From assembly GCF_011516825.1 (NCBI RefSeq), contig NZ_WOTA01000004.1, forward strand, positions 1 through 64,000: DNA of 64,000 nt, read 5' to 3'. Both the position numbers and the translations under genes were made by a program. The DNA is from Acetobacter oeni. GTDB lineage: Bacteria; Pseudomonadota; Alphaproteobacteria; Acetobacterales; Acetobacteraceae. Shown in pieces: positions 1 through 8,772 of the stretch (the first letter of the stretch is position 1; the number at the start of each line of letters is the position of its first letter). The notes below the pieces were generated by a model. It ran no database searches and was not told the DNA's origin. It worked only from the letters and a program-made list of their open reading frames with translations.

Positions 1-1
1 T

Positions 2-106
2 GCCAGACTGAAGCAGTTCAGAGGTATTGCAACACGCTACGAAAAACTAAAGTCAACATGCCTCGCTGCCGTGCAACTCGTCTCCGCAATCAGCGGTATT
101 AAATGA
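2..106 (+). mobile_element. 3' end of an IS5-family-like transposase (partial, cut by window edge)
   Basis: Reading from base 2, 34 codons run open to a TGA at 104-106. The peptide contains RLKQFRGIATRYEKL followed by a hydrophobic stretch. This matches the well-known C-terminal end of IS5/IS1031-type DDE transposases (family pattern: LKQFR-IATRY-KLA). The element therefore lies mostly outside the window to the left and its right end falls between the stop and the methyltransferase gene at 154. I cannot assign the inverted repeat or target duplication from one side only. Whether the element is intact cannot be judged. Confidence 0.8.
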
Positions 107-153
107 CGACATGCCCTAGGGAGTTTCTGTCCAGATCGGAAATGTTTCTGTGT

Positions 154-1257
154 TCAGGGAAGAAGCGCGGGATTTCGCCAGCCCTGAAGACCATCCACGA
201 TTGTGACAGGCTTTTTGCTGTCCAGCGTGAAAATGCAGGGACGTTCGATTTCGGGTATCCATCCGGCGGCAGACAGGGTCGTAAAGAGACGCCCTTCGAT
301 TTCGCGTGAATGGGTGCCGATGACGAGACAGGCAACGGTGCTGTTCAGTTCCGGCAGGCAGTCTTCGATAAAATCCGCCTCACCGCCCTGGATATCCATA
401 TGGAGCAGATCGAGCCGTCCCCCGGGCGGGATGAGATCGGCAAGCGGCAGCATAGGCACTTCGACATGCGATCCTCTGGCTGTCGCTTCGCGCCGTTGCT
501 GTTCCGATGCGTTGAAGACAGGCTCCAGGCCCCAGGACGCACCTTCGACCTGCTGGGTCGGAAAAAGGGCCATGCCTTTCCGACGCCCGGCGACCCCGTG
601 AACAATCATGAATTCTTCGGGCTGAAACCCGTTTGTCAGACAGGCCTCTCTGGCAAAAGTCGCGTAAGCGGGTTCGCCTTCAACACCGATCAGGGTGACG
701 CTTTTGCCGGCCCGACGTGCTGCGGCGCCGGCGTTGTTGATCCAGCACCCCCAGCCGCAGCCCAGCTCCATGACCGTAAAAGTCGGGCCGGACAGATCGA
801 CGGCCCGCAGAGCGGCACCCCATTCAGCGATGTCGGTATGCCAGTTTGCAGGAACGGGAAGACCGGCATTTACCTCACCTTCGCGGCCGGTGAGGATGCC
901 GGGGAAAAAACGTGTGTCCGTATAGACGCCAAGATAATTGGCAAGGTGACCGACTTTGGGTCTGACATCGGTCGCCTGATATTTTTTCATCAGACCAACG
1001 GCATCGAATGCGCTGTTATAAAACCAGAACGGACTTTGGTGAGTGTTTCCGGTTCCTGCCGGACCGGTCAGGACCGCATCAAGCCGTGCCTGAACGGCAT
1101 CCCGCTCTCTGACAAGGTCGTTTCGTTGTCTGTGAAGACGACGAAGCGGAGGAATACAAAGAGCCAGGGCGAGAGCGAGTTTTCGACCGATATCTCTGAT
1201 ATGTCCGGACCACCAGGAGATGATGCCGCCGGATGCAGCTTCGTGCGGCATAGACAT
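154..1257 (-). CDS. FkbM-family SAM-dependent methyltransferase
   Basis: Product of 367 residues. Residues about 15-60 hold a hydrophobic/basic stretch and a short helical segment; the C-terminal two thirds carry the methyltransferase fold. Motif I reads MELGCGWGCWINN (about 165-177), and the FkbM-typical LLHMDIQGGEADFI lies near residue 285. FkbM enzymes O-methylate sugars or polyketide-type hydroxyls; the substrate here cannot be named. No glycosyltransferase lies nearby inside the window; an IS5-like element ends about 50 bases beyond its stop, so glycan genes may continue on the other side. The start at 1257 lacks a clear ribosome site; the Met two codons later is equally possible. Confidence 0.8.
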   Translation of the reverse strand: MSMPHEAASGGIISWWSGHIRDIGRKLALALALCIPPLRRLHRQRNDLVRERDAVQARLDAVLTGPAGTGNTHQSPFWFYNSAFDAVGLMKKYQATDVRPKVGHLANYLGVYTDTRFFPGILTGREGEVNAGLPVPANWHTDIAEWGAALRAVDLSGPTFTVMELGCGWGCWINNAGAAARRAGKSVTLIGVEGEPAYATFAREACLTNGFQPEEFMIVHGVAGRRKGMALFPTQQVEGASWGLEPVFNASEQQRREATARGSHVEVPMLPLADLIPPGGRLDLLHMDIQGGEADFIEDCLPELNSTVACLVIGTHSREIEGRLFTTLSAAGWIPEIERPCIFTLDSKKPVTIVDGLQGWRNPALLP

Positions 1258-1348
1258 ATCAGTATTTACCCCGGCGACCTGTCAGAAACCATTATAGTGT
1301 AACAGGTTGCGGAAAATAACAAAATATTGCAGCAAAAAAGCACAATTA

Positions 1349-2719
1349 TCAGAGACCCGGATTGTCTCTTTTTTCAGGTTTCTCTTCACGCTCCGCCGGA
1401 ACGCTTTCGGGTGAAACGGTTCGCAGAAAACGTTCGGCGAGGGCGCCGTAAAGTGGTTGTTTGCAGATCATGCGGGAGACACCAAAGGCCAGAAAGGAAC
1501 TGGCCAGAAGAGCAAGCGTCACCTGCTGATTGTCGCACATTTCCATGACGATAACAGTAGCAGTCAGAGGAGCCTGCACGACTGCGGAAAAATACGCCAC
1601 GGTTCCAAGAAGAACGACTGCGCCGGGAGTGGTCTGAGGCAGAAACTGAGCCACCCAGCCGCCCATGCCGGCGCCCACGGAGAGTGACGGCGCAAACAGA
1701 CCTCCGGGAATACCAGAGCAATATGAGACAATAGTGGCAATATACTTCAGGATAAAATAGGAGGCCGGGTAGTGTTCTTCGCCCTGAATGATGGCGCGGG
1801 CCTGAGCATATCCGGTTCCGTAGGTCATCCCGCCGGAAGCCAGACCGATGACGGCGAGAACCAGTCCGCAAAGGGCCGCAAAAGCGATGGGATGCTGAGC
1901 AATAAAACGTCCGGCCGTGCCTGGCAGCCCCCTGGAAGCACGGATCAGAATGGCAGAAAATGTCCCGCCGGTAATACCACCCAGCAGACCGCAGGCAATG
2001 ACGGCCAGCCAACTCGCTCCGACGGGCACGACGGAATCTGTATGGCCGAAATAGCTGTAGTTACCGACCAGAGCGATCGCGGTGACACCGGCGAGAACGA
2101 CACCAGCCAGCACAACGCCGCTGGTGCGCTGTTCGAAAGAGTGGGCCAGTTCCTCAATACCAAACACGATTCCTGCGAGCGGCGTGTTGAAGGCTGCGGC
2201 GACGCCGGCTGCTCCGCCTGTAAGGACGAGCGCGCGCCGGGAAAGAGCGTCACCGATATCTGTAAACCGGCCAACAGCGTTCATAATGGCGGCCCCGACC
2301 TGAACGGTCGGACCTTCGCGCCCGATCGACGCGCCCGCGAAAAGCCCCAGACAGGTCAGCAGGATTTTGGCGGCAGCGATTTTAAGAGAGAGAACGCGAT
2401 TGACGACATCACCGTCGGAGAGATGCATGCAGGCGATGGCCTGAGGAATGCCGCTGCCCTGCGCACCGCGAAAATATGTGCGTGTCAGCCAGATAGACAG
2501 CGCGAGACCGCCGGGCGTAATGATCAGTATCAGCCAGGGACTGTAATCAAGAACATGATGACGGAGTTTTGCCGCATCATCGGCGAGAGTGGCGAAGGTG
2601 ACCGCCACGATACCAACCATGACAGAGCCACCCCAGTAGATCAGTTTACGACGCCATTCCGCCGTTGTAATGCGGGCAGTTTCGCGAAAATGTCTGATAC
2701 GGCCTGTAGCGGAGGACAT
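1349..2719 (-). CDS. ClC-family chloride channel or H+/Cl- antiporter
   Basis: A 456-residue polytopic membrane protein. The three ClC signature segments are visible: GSGIP near residue 90, GREGP near 134 (the Glu of this motif is the gating/proton-coupling glutamate of the family) and GGLFAPSLSVGA near 340. Length and content fit the bacterial ClC core; a C-terminal CBS pair is absent. The gene is monocistronic by position. In acid-tolerant bacteria ClC antiporters can serve extreme-acid resistance or halide efflux, but which applies here is inference. A 330-base non-coding stretch lies upstream. Confidence 0.92.
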   Translation of the reverse strand: MSSATGRIRHFRETARITTAEWRRKLIYWGGSVMVGIVAVTFATLADDAAKLRHHVLDYSPWLILIITPGGLALSIWLTRTYFRGAQGSGIPQAIACMHLSDGDVVNRVLSLKIAAAKILLTCLGLFAGASIGREGPTVQVGAAIMNAVGRFTDIGDALSRRALVLTGGAAGVAAAFNTPLAGIVFGIEELAHSFEQRTSGVVLAGVVLAGVTAIALVGNYSYFGHTDSVVPVGASWLAVIACGLLGGITGGTFSAILIRASRGLPGTAGRFIAQHPIAFAALCGLVLAVIGLASGGMTYGTGYAQARAIIQGEEHYPASYFILKYIATIVSYCSGIPGGLFAPSLSVGAGMGGWVAQFLPQTTPGAVVLLGTVAYFSAVVQAPLTATVIVMEMCDNQQVTLALLASSFLAFGVSRMICKQPLYGALAERFLRTVSPESVPAEREEKPEKRDNPGL

Positions 2720-3046
2720 GCGGTTTTTGTCAGCTTATTCCGGGATACGTGACGGGCGCCTTCGGAAGAACAGCGGAAGGCGAGGGACCTGATGTGGGCT
2801 TACGCCTCGCGGTATGACTTTCCAAGTCCTGAGATACAGTAATTACGTGGAATCTTACAGGCTGGTAACGCGGGTGCCATGACCGGGTTCATATCGTTTT
2901 TAGGAAAAGATTATTGTTCCCGCCGCATTGCATTTATGTGGAGATGAAAAATATCAACGCTGCATCACTCCGCCGGCAAGCGTTTCGATGCCGGAAATAA
3001 TAAGGAAATGACTGGCTGAACAGCTAGTTAAAAGGAGAGTGAAATT
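2720..3046. other. Non-coding stretch upstream of the ClC gene
   Basis: I find no convincing gene here. A 7-bp hairpin (CGCCTTC at 2757-2763 with GAAGGCG at 2776-2782) sits about 40 bases upstream of the ClC start codon and would be in its leader or promoter. The remainder shows no recognisable element. Confidence 0.35.
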
Positions 3047-3145
3047 ATGATCCGTGTTCCGGACAAATCCCGGGGTGCGGACCAGAGCCATCCCCGGACA
3101 AAAGGTAGTCGACCGCAATCGTGGAAAGCACCCACCGAAATATAG
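3047..3145 (+). CDS. Possible 32-residue small protein
   Basis: A short reading frame begins with ATG at 3047, preceded at 7 bases by a strong ribosome site (AAAGGAGAG). It encodes 32 hydrophilic, basic residues, rich in Lys, Arg, Ser and Pro, and ends at TAG 3143-3145. The ribosome site is better than that of many genes in this window, which is the only reason to list it. I recognise no family. It lies between two genes on the opposite strand. It may be a chance frame. Confidence 0.3.
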   Translation: MIRVPDKSRGADQSHPRTKGSRPQSWKAPTEI

Positions 3146-3172
3146 CAGCAGAAAAACTTAAATCCGGACCCA

Positions 3173-4204
3173 TTACAAAACATTGCTTTCAGCAGAATGC
3201 CTCTGCGATGCCGGAAAGACAGGATTCAGGATAATGCCCGTATTTTTCGCCTTATATTCCGGCTCGACATGGATATTGATCAGAGCGCGACCGATAACGC
3301 GGCGCAAACCGGCCTCAATGCGGTCGCAGATTTCGTGAACGACGGCGACGGTCATGGTGCCCGGAACCACGAGATGAAATTCGATGAAGGTGACCGCACC
3401 GACTTCACGCGTGCGGATGTCATGAGCCTCAATGGCGCCGGTAGCATTATCAGCGATTACTTCACGAAGTTTCTGCAGGGTCTCGGGGTCAGGCGCCTCA
3501 TCCATGAGCCCCGCAACCGACTGACGAAGCATTTCCCAGCCAACGCGGAGCACGTTCACGGCGACAAGAGCGGCGAGAGCGGGGTCGAGCCAGCGCCAGC
3601 CGGTGAAAGGTATCAGGGCAAGCCCCGTGATGAGGCCAAAGCCAGTCCAGACGTCGGAGAGGACATGCTGTCCGCCGGCGACAAGGGCGGGCGAGCGCTT
3701 TGATCGACCGATCCGTAGCAGGGTCACGCCCCATGCGAGATTGAGAATTGTGGCAACCCCGTTGAGCACGATGCCGGCCCAGGGAGACGCAACGGTGGCA
3801 GGGTGGAGAAAGCCATCAACCGAGGCCTTGCCAATGGCAAACGCAGTGACGAGCACCATGGCGCTTTCGATAATGGCAGACAGATATTCGGCTTTATAGT
3901 GGCCGTAAGTATGGTTGTCGTCGGCCGGACGCTCGGCGAGTCTGATGGCCCACAGGCCGCCAATGGCCGCAACGACGTTGATGACGGTCTCCAGCGCATC
4001 CGATTTCAGCGCGACGCTGCCCGTACAGGCCCAGGCCGCGTATTTCAGGCAGAGAGCGAGAATCGCAACACCAAGACTCAGCCAGGCGACCGCTGTTTTG
4101 CTTTTATCGTCCGCTGTCACAGATACGGTGCTCTGTCCGCTAAGTTCAGCCTGAGGGGACGTTTCAGGCAACCGGCATCTCTCCGAGGCTGCACCCGGCA
4201 TCAC
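3173..4204 (-). CDS. Cation diffusion facilitator (CDF) metal exporter, second of a pair
   Basis: A 343-residue CDF with six predicted membrane segments (about residues 40-230) and a cytoplasmic ferredoxin-like C-terminal domain. The family loop is visible as PADDNHTYGHYKAE, and transmembrane helix 5 keeps the HxxxD metal site (HVLSD). In helix 2 the usual second acidic residue of DxxxD/HxxxD appears to be Thr (DALET), so metal preference is unclear. Unlike its neighbour it has no His-rich segment. It overlaps the upstream CDF gene by 41 bases, which suggests translational coupling, although the true start could be further in. It exports divalent metal using proton exchange, by family knowledge. 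Confidence 0.85.
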   Translation of the reverse strand: MMPGAASERCRLPETSPQAELSGQSTVSVTADDKSKTAVAWLSLGVAILALCLKYAAWACTGSVALKSDALETVINVVAAIGGLWAIRLAERPADDNHTYGHYKAEYLSAIIESAMVLVTAFAIGKASVDGFLHPATVASPWAGIVLNGVATILNLAWGVTLLRIGRSKRSPALVAGGQHVLSDVWTGFGLITGLALIPFTGWRWLDPALAALVAVNVLRVGWEMLRQSVAGLMDEAPDPETLQKLREVIADNATGAIEAHDIRTREVGAVTFIEFHLVVPGTMTVAVVHEICDRIEAGLRRVIGRALINIHVEPEYKAKNTGIILNPVFPASQRHSAESNVL

Positions 4205-5267
4205 AGCGGGTCAGTTCGATCTGAAGGGTTGGGTGAATGATCCCGAAGCGCTCGCGCAGGGTCTGACCGGCGGCTTCGAGAATGGAATCATTGCCGCTGC
4301 TGTCTGCGGCGGTGCGGACAAGATGCGCGGTCAGGGCGGTTTCCGTGGTGCTCATGGCCCAGACGTGCAGATCATGCAGGCCGGTGACTCCCGGCAGACT
4401 GAGGAGATAGGTCTCGACGCCGCTGATGTCGATGCCTTTGGGAACACCGTCCAGCGCCATGTCGAGTGAGTCGCGCAGGAGAGACCAGGTCGCGGCGACG
4501 ATCATTACCGAAATGGCAAGGCTGATGGCCGGGTCAAGCCAGAGAAGCCCTGTGAGCATGACGAGGGCGCCTGTGACGACCACGGCAAAGGAGGCGAGGG
4601 CATCCGTGGCCATATGCAGAAAAGCACCGCGAAGATTGAGATCGTTTTTCTGTCCGCCCATGAAGAGCAGGGCCGTGCCACCATTCACAAGGATACCGAC
4701 AGCGGCGACGATCATAACGGTTTTGCCGACGACCGGTGCCGGATGCAGGAGGCGCAGCACGGCTTCCCAGGCAATGCCGCCCGTGACGAGCAGCAGAATC
4801 ACGGCGTTGCTCAGTGCGGCAAGAATGGAGGAGCGACGCAGACCATAGGTAAAGCGGGCCGAGGGGGCGCGTCGGGCCAGATCGTGCGCGAGCCACGCGG
4901 CCCCGAGCGCCAGGACGTCCGACAGGTTGTGTCCGGCATCGGCCAGCAGGGCAAGGGAGTGGGAAAGCAGGCCCCAGATGGTTTCCGCGACCAGGTAGGC
5001 GGTATTAAGGCCGATCCCGAGAGCGAAGGCGAAGCCGAAGGATGAGGGGGCATGATGATGGTGCCCGAAGAGACCATGGTCATGATCGTGCTCGCCATGA
5101 CCATGATCTCCGTGATCATGGTCGTGATTGTGCATGTGGTTCCCGTGATCACGCGAAATCTGAATACCGGACGATTCGTCATCTACGTGCGTATGACCGT
5201 CGTGGTCATGACCACAGGCCGTTGCGTGCGCGTGATGCGGATCGCTGTCTGTCAGGCGGGCTGTCAT
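4164..5267 (-). CDS. Zinc-type CDF exporter with His-rich N-terminus (CzcD/ZitB-like)
   Basis: A 367-residue inner-membrane exporter. Its first ~72 residues hold about 22 histidines mixed with Asp and Gly, a probable cytoplasmic metal-binding or sensing tail. Helix 2 has ADAGHNLSD and helix 5 has HMATD, both of the HxxxD type that form the Zn/Co/Cd transport site in CzcD and ZitB. The C-terminal domain begins near residue 285. It is the first gene of an overlapping pair with a second CDF. No metal-responsive regulator gene is adjacent. Repeated CAT/GAT codons give this tail a visibly repetitive DNA sequence at 5045-5250. Confidence 0.92.
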   Translation of the reverse strand: MTARLTDSDPHHAHATACGHDHDGHTHVDDESSGIQISRDHGNHMHNHDHDHGDHGHGEHDHDHGLFGHHHHAPSSFGFAFALGIGLNTAYLVAETIWGLLSHSLALLADAGHNLSDVLALGAAWLAHDLARRAPSARFTYGLRRSSILAALSNAVILLLVTGGIAWEAVLRLLHPAPVVGKTVMIVAAVGILVNGGTALLFMGGQKNDLNLRGAFLHMATDALASFAVVVTGALVMLTGLLWLDPAISLAISVMIVAATWSLLRDSLDMALDGVPKGIDISGVETYLLSLPGVTGLHDLHVWAMSTTETALTAHLVRTAADSSGNDSILEAAGQTLRERFGIIHPTLQIELTRCDAGCSLGEMPVA

Positions 5268-5414
5268 CGCACGGTCTCCTGGGGCGGACGAAAGAGCGCA
5301 CGGCTCTGCATAAAAAAATATAGTCGGCGGACTTTAGTCCTGCGCTCCGTTTCCTGCGCCAGGGACGATATGGCGCCGGCCGGTGAATTTGCCTGCGGAC
5401 GGGTATTGGGAAGA

Positions 5415-6071
5415 TCAGAACGCTTTTGCGTCAAGAACGGATTTAACGATCCGGATCGCCTCGGCAAGAACCTGTTCGGCGATCAGCGTGTCCGTTTCGA
5501 TTTTTACTGCGTCTGCCGCCATGCGAAGCGGTGCGGCCGAGCGGGAGGTATCGGCGCGGTCGCGTTCCGTCAGAGCGGCTTCGACTTCACTGATGCGGGC
5601 TTCCCGGTCAGGAGCGTCCACGCTTCCGCCTGTCTGCATATAGCGGCGTTCAGCCCGCGTCCGCACGGACGCGGTGATGTAGAGCTTAACGTCAGCATCA
5701 GGGAAAATTACGGTGCCAATATCACGACCGTCCAGCACGCCGCCGCGTTCGGCAGCGAAAGCACGTTGTGTGTGGACGAGGGCCTGTCTGACAGCTTGGT
5801 CACCGGCGACCAGGCTGGCGGCACGGTCAACATCCGGAGTGCGCAGATCGGTACGTTTCAGGTCGTCCGGACGCAGGGCAGCGGCGATCTGCTCGCCGGA
5901 CTGCGTGGCAGGATCGAGATCTCCGTCAAGCATCAGACGACCGACGGCGCGGTAAAGCAGTCCGGTATCGAGATAGGGGAGGCAGAGGGCATCGGCGAGA
6001 CATTTCGCGAGTGTCCCCTTGCCGGCGGCAGCAGGACCGTCCACGGCGATGACCGGTAGCGATTTCGTCAT
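5415..6071 (-). CDS. cmk: Cytidylate kinase
   Basis: A 218-residue cytosolic kinase that phosphorylates CMP and dCMP with ATP. The P-loop reads GPAAAGKGT at residues 12-20. DTGLLYRAVG, the pair of Arg/Asp segments around DGRDIGTVIFPDAD, and RAERRY are all typical of bacterial Cmk; length is normal. In many Proteobacteria cmk lies between aroA and rpsA; here it lies between metal exporter genes and an MFS gene with neither partner in the window. Start ATG at 6071 matches the usual N-terminus. It is separated by about 150 bases from the CDF pair, so co-transcription is uncertain. Confidence 0.93.
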   Translation of the reverse strand: MTKSLPVIAVDGPAAAGKGTLAKCLADALCLPYLDTGLLYRAVGRLMLDGDLDPATQSGEQIAAALRPDDLKRTDLRTPDVDRAASLVAGDQAVRQALVHTQRAFAAERGGVLDGRDIGTVIFPDADVKLYITASVRTRAERRYMQTGGSVDAPDREARISEVEAALTERDRADTSRSAAPLRMAADAVKIETDTLIAEQVLAEAIRIVKSVLDAKAF

Positions 6072-6594
6072 GGCATCATTCCTCTCTGCCGGTCTTTGTC
6101 ATCCAGGCGACGTGTAGGGCAGGGCGATACCCCGTGGGGAAATTAACCGTCAACCTGCCGGCGCTGAGTCGGAAGCGGACAGATCAGGAGTGTCACTGTC
6201 AGAACACGCCTTCCGGAGAGCCTGTTTGCGGGTAAGCCCCACAGACACCAGGAAAGGGACCATTCTGACGCATAATGCGGTGACAGGGAAAGTGACAGCA
6301 GAAAGGACCGGTGGCACAGGCACGCAGACGGCACGGCTGACGCCGGTGATCCGGGCCGCATGGAAGTTCGACAGCGCCTGTTGTCCTGCCCGATGCGCGA
6401 CCTGTTCAGGTGGAGTTCCCTGGGATGGACTGTGCTCATGTTGGTGTGAGCGTGCCTGTCGGCTGGAAGCATTCCCTCCGTTTCCTGTGCTGCAATCGAG
6501 GCACAGGCATAATGGTGTCGGGATCGTGAAGGCGGCGGGCGTGGCTTCGGGTGCGGCTGCGTGCAACGAACCGGGAGCGATCTGGAGACATTGC
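6072..6594. other. Long non-coding stretch between cmk and the MFS gene
   Basis: About 520 bases with no credible coding content. An open frame on the plus strand runs into the MFS gene but its translation is Cys/Arg-rich and unlike a protein domain, and an open minus-strand frame is antisense to the MFS start. Divergent promoters for cmk and the MFS gene should lie here; I cannot identify them with confidence. Confidence 0.4.
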
Positions 6595-7842
6595 ATGAAC
6601 ACTGAGCATATTTCCGCGTCTTCTTCCGGTGGGACAGCGGGTTGTGATCTGGCGACGGCGCGGCATGTTGTCGCCGCCTCTTTTCTGGGCTGGATGCTGG
6701 ACGCATGCGATTTTTTCATCGTGCTGTTTACACTCGACAATGTGGCGGAAAGCTTTGCCGTTCCATTGAGCACGGTTCTGCTGGCGCCGACGCTGACGCT
6801 GCTGACCCGACCGATCGGCGCATTTCTGTGCGGCCGGGCCGCTGATAAATACGGACGGAAACCGGTCCTGATCTGGACGATCATGATTTACTCCGTGATC
6901 GAGGTCTCATCGGCTTTCGCGCCTACGATCGGCGTGTTTCTGGCGCTCCGGACACTGTTCGGGGTGGCGCTGGGCGGCGAGTGGGGCGTGGGTACATCCC
7001 TGATCATGGAGAGTGTGCCGTCGTCCTGGAAAGGCATGAGTTCGGGAATTTTACAGGCGGGCTATCCGGCGGGCTATCTGCTCGCTTCACTGATGTTTCT
7101 GCTTTTGCCGGCGTTCGGCTGGCGCGGTCTGTTTATCCTTGGCGGAAGCGCGGTGATTTCCGCGCTTTATATCTGGTGGCGGGTGCCGGAGAGCCCGGAC
7201 TGGCTGGCGCGGCAGAAAGCTGGCAGCCGTGAGGTGGCTCCGGGACTGTGGAGCGTTATTCGCGGCAACACGGCTCTGTGCGTGTTTGCCGTGGCGCTGA
7301 TGGCGTCGTTCAACTTCATGAGCCACGGCTCGCAGGATCTGTACCCGAAGCTGTTTCTGGCGCTGGAACGGAAAATCACACCGGATCATGTGACACTGAT
7401 TGTGGTCCTTTATAATATCGGCGCGATAGCAGGCGGTATATTCTTCGGCTTCCTGTCCCAGAAAATCGGTCGTCAGTATGCGATTGCGACAGCAGCTTTC
7501 CTGGTTCTGCCGCTGTTGCCGCTGTGGACACTGCCGCATTCTTCGGTGTGGCTGACCATCGGAGCAATCTGTATGCAGTTCTGCATCCAGGGAGCCTGGG
7601 GGGTGGTCCCGGCTTATCTGAGTGAGTTGTCACCGGCGTCGGTGCGGGCGACATTTCCGGGTGTGGCCTATCAGTTCGGCAATCTGATTGCGGCAAGCAA
7701 TGCGCTGTTGCAGCATGGAATTGCATCCTCTCTGGGGGTGGGACTGGCGTTGCCTCTGATGCTGGTTGTGGGCGCGGCGGCACTTTCGGTACTGACGCTG
7801 ACGCTGTTGAATGCGAAGCTGCATCCAATGGAGCGGGTATGA
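6595..7842 (+). CDS. MFS transporter, sialate/carboxylate-type
   Basis: A 415-residue twelve-helix carrier. I chose ATG 6595 because the transporter fold begins immediately (GWMLDACDFFIVLFTLD, helix 1) and a GGAG lies 12 bases upstream; the open frame extends further left but is not protein-like. The loop 2-3 signature is seen as GRAADKYGRKPV, and GVALGGEWGVGTSLIMES and PAGYLLASL are typical of the metabolite:H+ symporter/NanT-JenL group, which imports organic acids such as sialate, lactate or pyruvate. The substrate is not predictable. It stands alone, followed 20 bases later by a small DUF2905 gene on the same strand. Confidence 0.88.
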   Translation: MNTEHISASSSGGTAGCDLATARHVVAASFLGWMLDACDFFIVLFTLDNVAESFAVPLSTVLLAPTLTLLTRPIGAFLCGRAADKYGRKPVLIWTIMIYSVIEVSSAFAPTIGVFLALRTLFGVALGGEWGVGTSLIMESVPSSWKGMSSGILQAGYPAGYLLASLMFLLLPAFGWRGLFILGGSAVISALYIWWRVPESPDWLARQKAGSREVAPGLWSVIRGNTALCVFAVALMASFNFMSHGSQDLYPKLFLALERKITPDHVTLIVVLYNIGAIAGGIFFGFLSQKIGRQYAIATAAFLVLPLLPLWTLPHSSVWLTIGAICMQFCIQGAWGVVPAYLSELSPASVRATFPGVAYQFGNLIAASNALLQHGIASSLGVGLALPLMLVVGAAALSVLTLTLLNAKLHPMERV

Positions 7843-7863
7843 CGCTGACGGAGTAAGGCCGGA

Positions 7864-8064
7864 ATGTCACGATTGCTGATTATGACAGGTCTGGCAATTG
7901 TGGCGGCAGGCGTGCTGTGGCCGTGGCTGATGCGGCTTCATCTCGGGCGGTTACCCGGAGATATCGTGATTCAGCGGCCCGGATTTACTTTTTATATGCC
8001 CATCATGACGGGGATATTGCTCAGTGTCGTGCTGTCACTGATTATGTGGCTGGCCAGGCGATAG
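7864..8064 (+). CDS. DUF2905 small membrane protein
   Basis: A 66-residue protein with two predicted membrane helices separated by a short loop containing LGRLPGDIVIQRPGFTFYMPI, which is the hallmark of the DUF2905 family. Function is unknown. It lies 21 bases after the MFS gene and may be read with it. A perfect 7-bp hairpin between its stop and the convergent purN stop probably ends transcription. Confidence 0.85.
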   Translation: MSRLLIMTGLAIVAAGVLWPWLMRLHLGRLPGDIVIQRPGFTFYMPIMTGILLSVVLSLIMWLARR

Positions 8065-8068
8065 AACG

Positions 8069-8089
8069 GCAGGACAACTCTGGTCCTGC
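8069..8089. terminator. Hairpin between convergent DUF2905 and purN genes
   Basis: GCAGGAC (8069-8075) pairs perfectly with GTCCTGC (8083-8089) around a 7-base loop. It fills almost the whole 25-base gap between two convergent stop codons. There is no T-run on either side, so efficiency as an intrinsic terminator is uncertain. Confidence 0.5.
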
Positions 8090-8740
8090 TCACACCACAA
8101 TCAGGCTGTTCTCTGCCATGCCAGCGCATTCCGGAGTCATTCCTGTGAGAATATGGCGAAGCGCCGCCGGATAGAGGACGTGCTCCTGTGCCAGCACCCG
8201 GGCCGCGAGAACGTCGGGGGTGTCTGTCGAAGGGAAGACCGGAACGGCGGCCTGAGCAATGATGGGGCCTTCATCCATGCCCGCCGTAACATGGTGGACG
8301 GTGCAGCCGTGAATACGCACTCCGGCTTCAAGCGCCCGTTCATGGGTGTGGGTGCCGGGAAAAAGTGGCAGCAGGCTGGGGTGGATATTGATCATGCGTC
8401 CGGCCCAGGCGTTTGTGAACCATGGAGTAAGCAGGCGCATGTACCCTGCGAGACAGACAAACTCGATACCGGAGGCGGTAAGAGCTTCGTTAACGGCGCG
8501 TTCGTGGGTTTCCCGATCTTTGCCGCAGGATTTGTGAGGGACAGCAATGGCCCGCACTCCGGCTTCACGGGCATAGGTCAGACCGGCGGCATCTTCGCGG
8601 TTACTCAGAACAAGAGCGACCGTTGCCGGAAAATCGGCAGCGGTACAGGCCGTAACGAGAGAGCGCATATTGCTGCCCCGGCCACTGATCAGAATGGCAA
8701 TCCGGATTTTGCGTCGGGCAGGCAGGGAAGAAGACGTCAC
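8090..8740 (-). CDS. purN: Phosphoribosylglycinamide formyltransferase
   Basis: A 216-residue cytosolic enzyme of purine synthesis that transfers formyl from 10-formyl-THF to GAR. Visible motifs: ISGRGSNM near the N-terminus, HPSLLPLF carrying the catalytic histidine after the INI segment, and GCTVHHVTAGMDEGPII carrying the catalytic aspartate. It follows purM on the same strand but is separated by an unusually AT-rich 155-base spacer. Length is normal for the family. Confidence 0.95.
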   Translation of the reverse strand: MTSSSLPARRKIRIAILISGRGSNMRSLVTACTAADFPATVALVLSNREDAAGLTYAREAGVRAIAVPHKSCGKDRETHERAVNEALTASGIEFVCLAGYMRLLTPWFTNAWAGRMINIHPSLLPLFPGTHTHERALEAGVRIHGCTVHHVTAGMDEGPIIAQAAVPVFPSTDTPDVLAARVLAQEHVLYPAALRHILTGMTPECAGMAENSLIVV

Positions 8741-8772
8741 GGGCGATCTGATCCTGAGTGGCAGCTAAATTT

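Noticed and set aside
5045-5250. Simple-sequence DNA repeat
   Set aside because: The repetitive CAT/GAT pattern is explained by the His/Asp-rich N-terminus of the CDF exporter read on the minus strand.
6150-6884. Long minus-strand open frame opposite the MFS start
   Set aside because: Its translation is low-complexity and unlike any domain, and it overlaps the first membrane helices of a clear transporter on the other strand.
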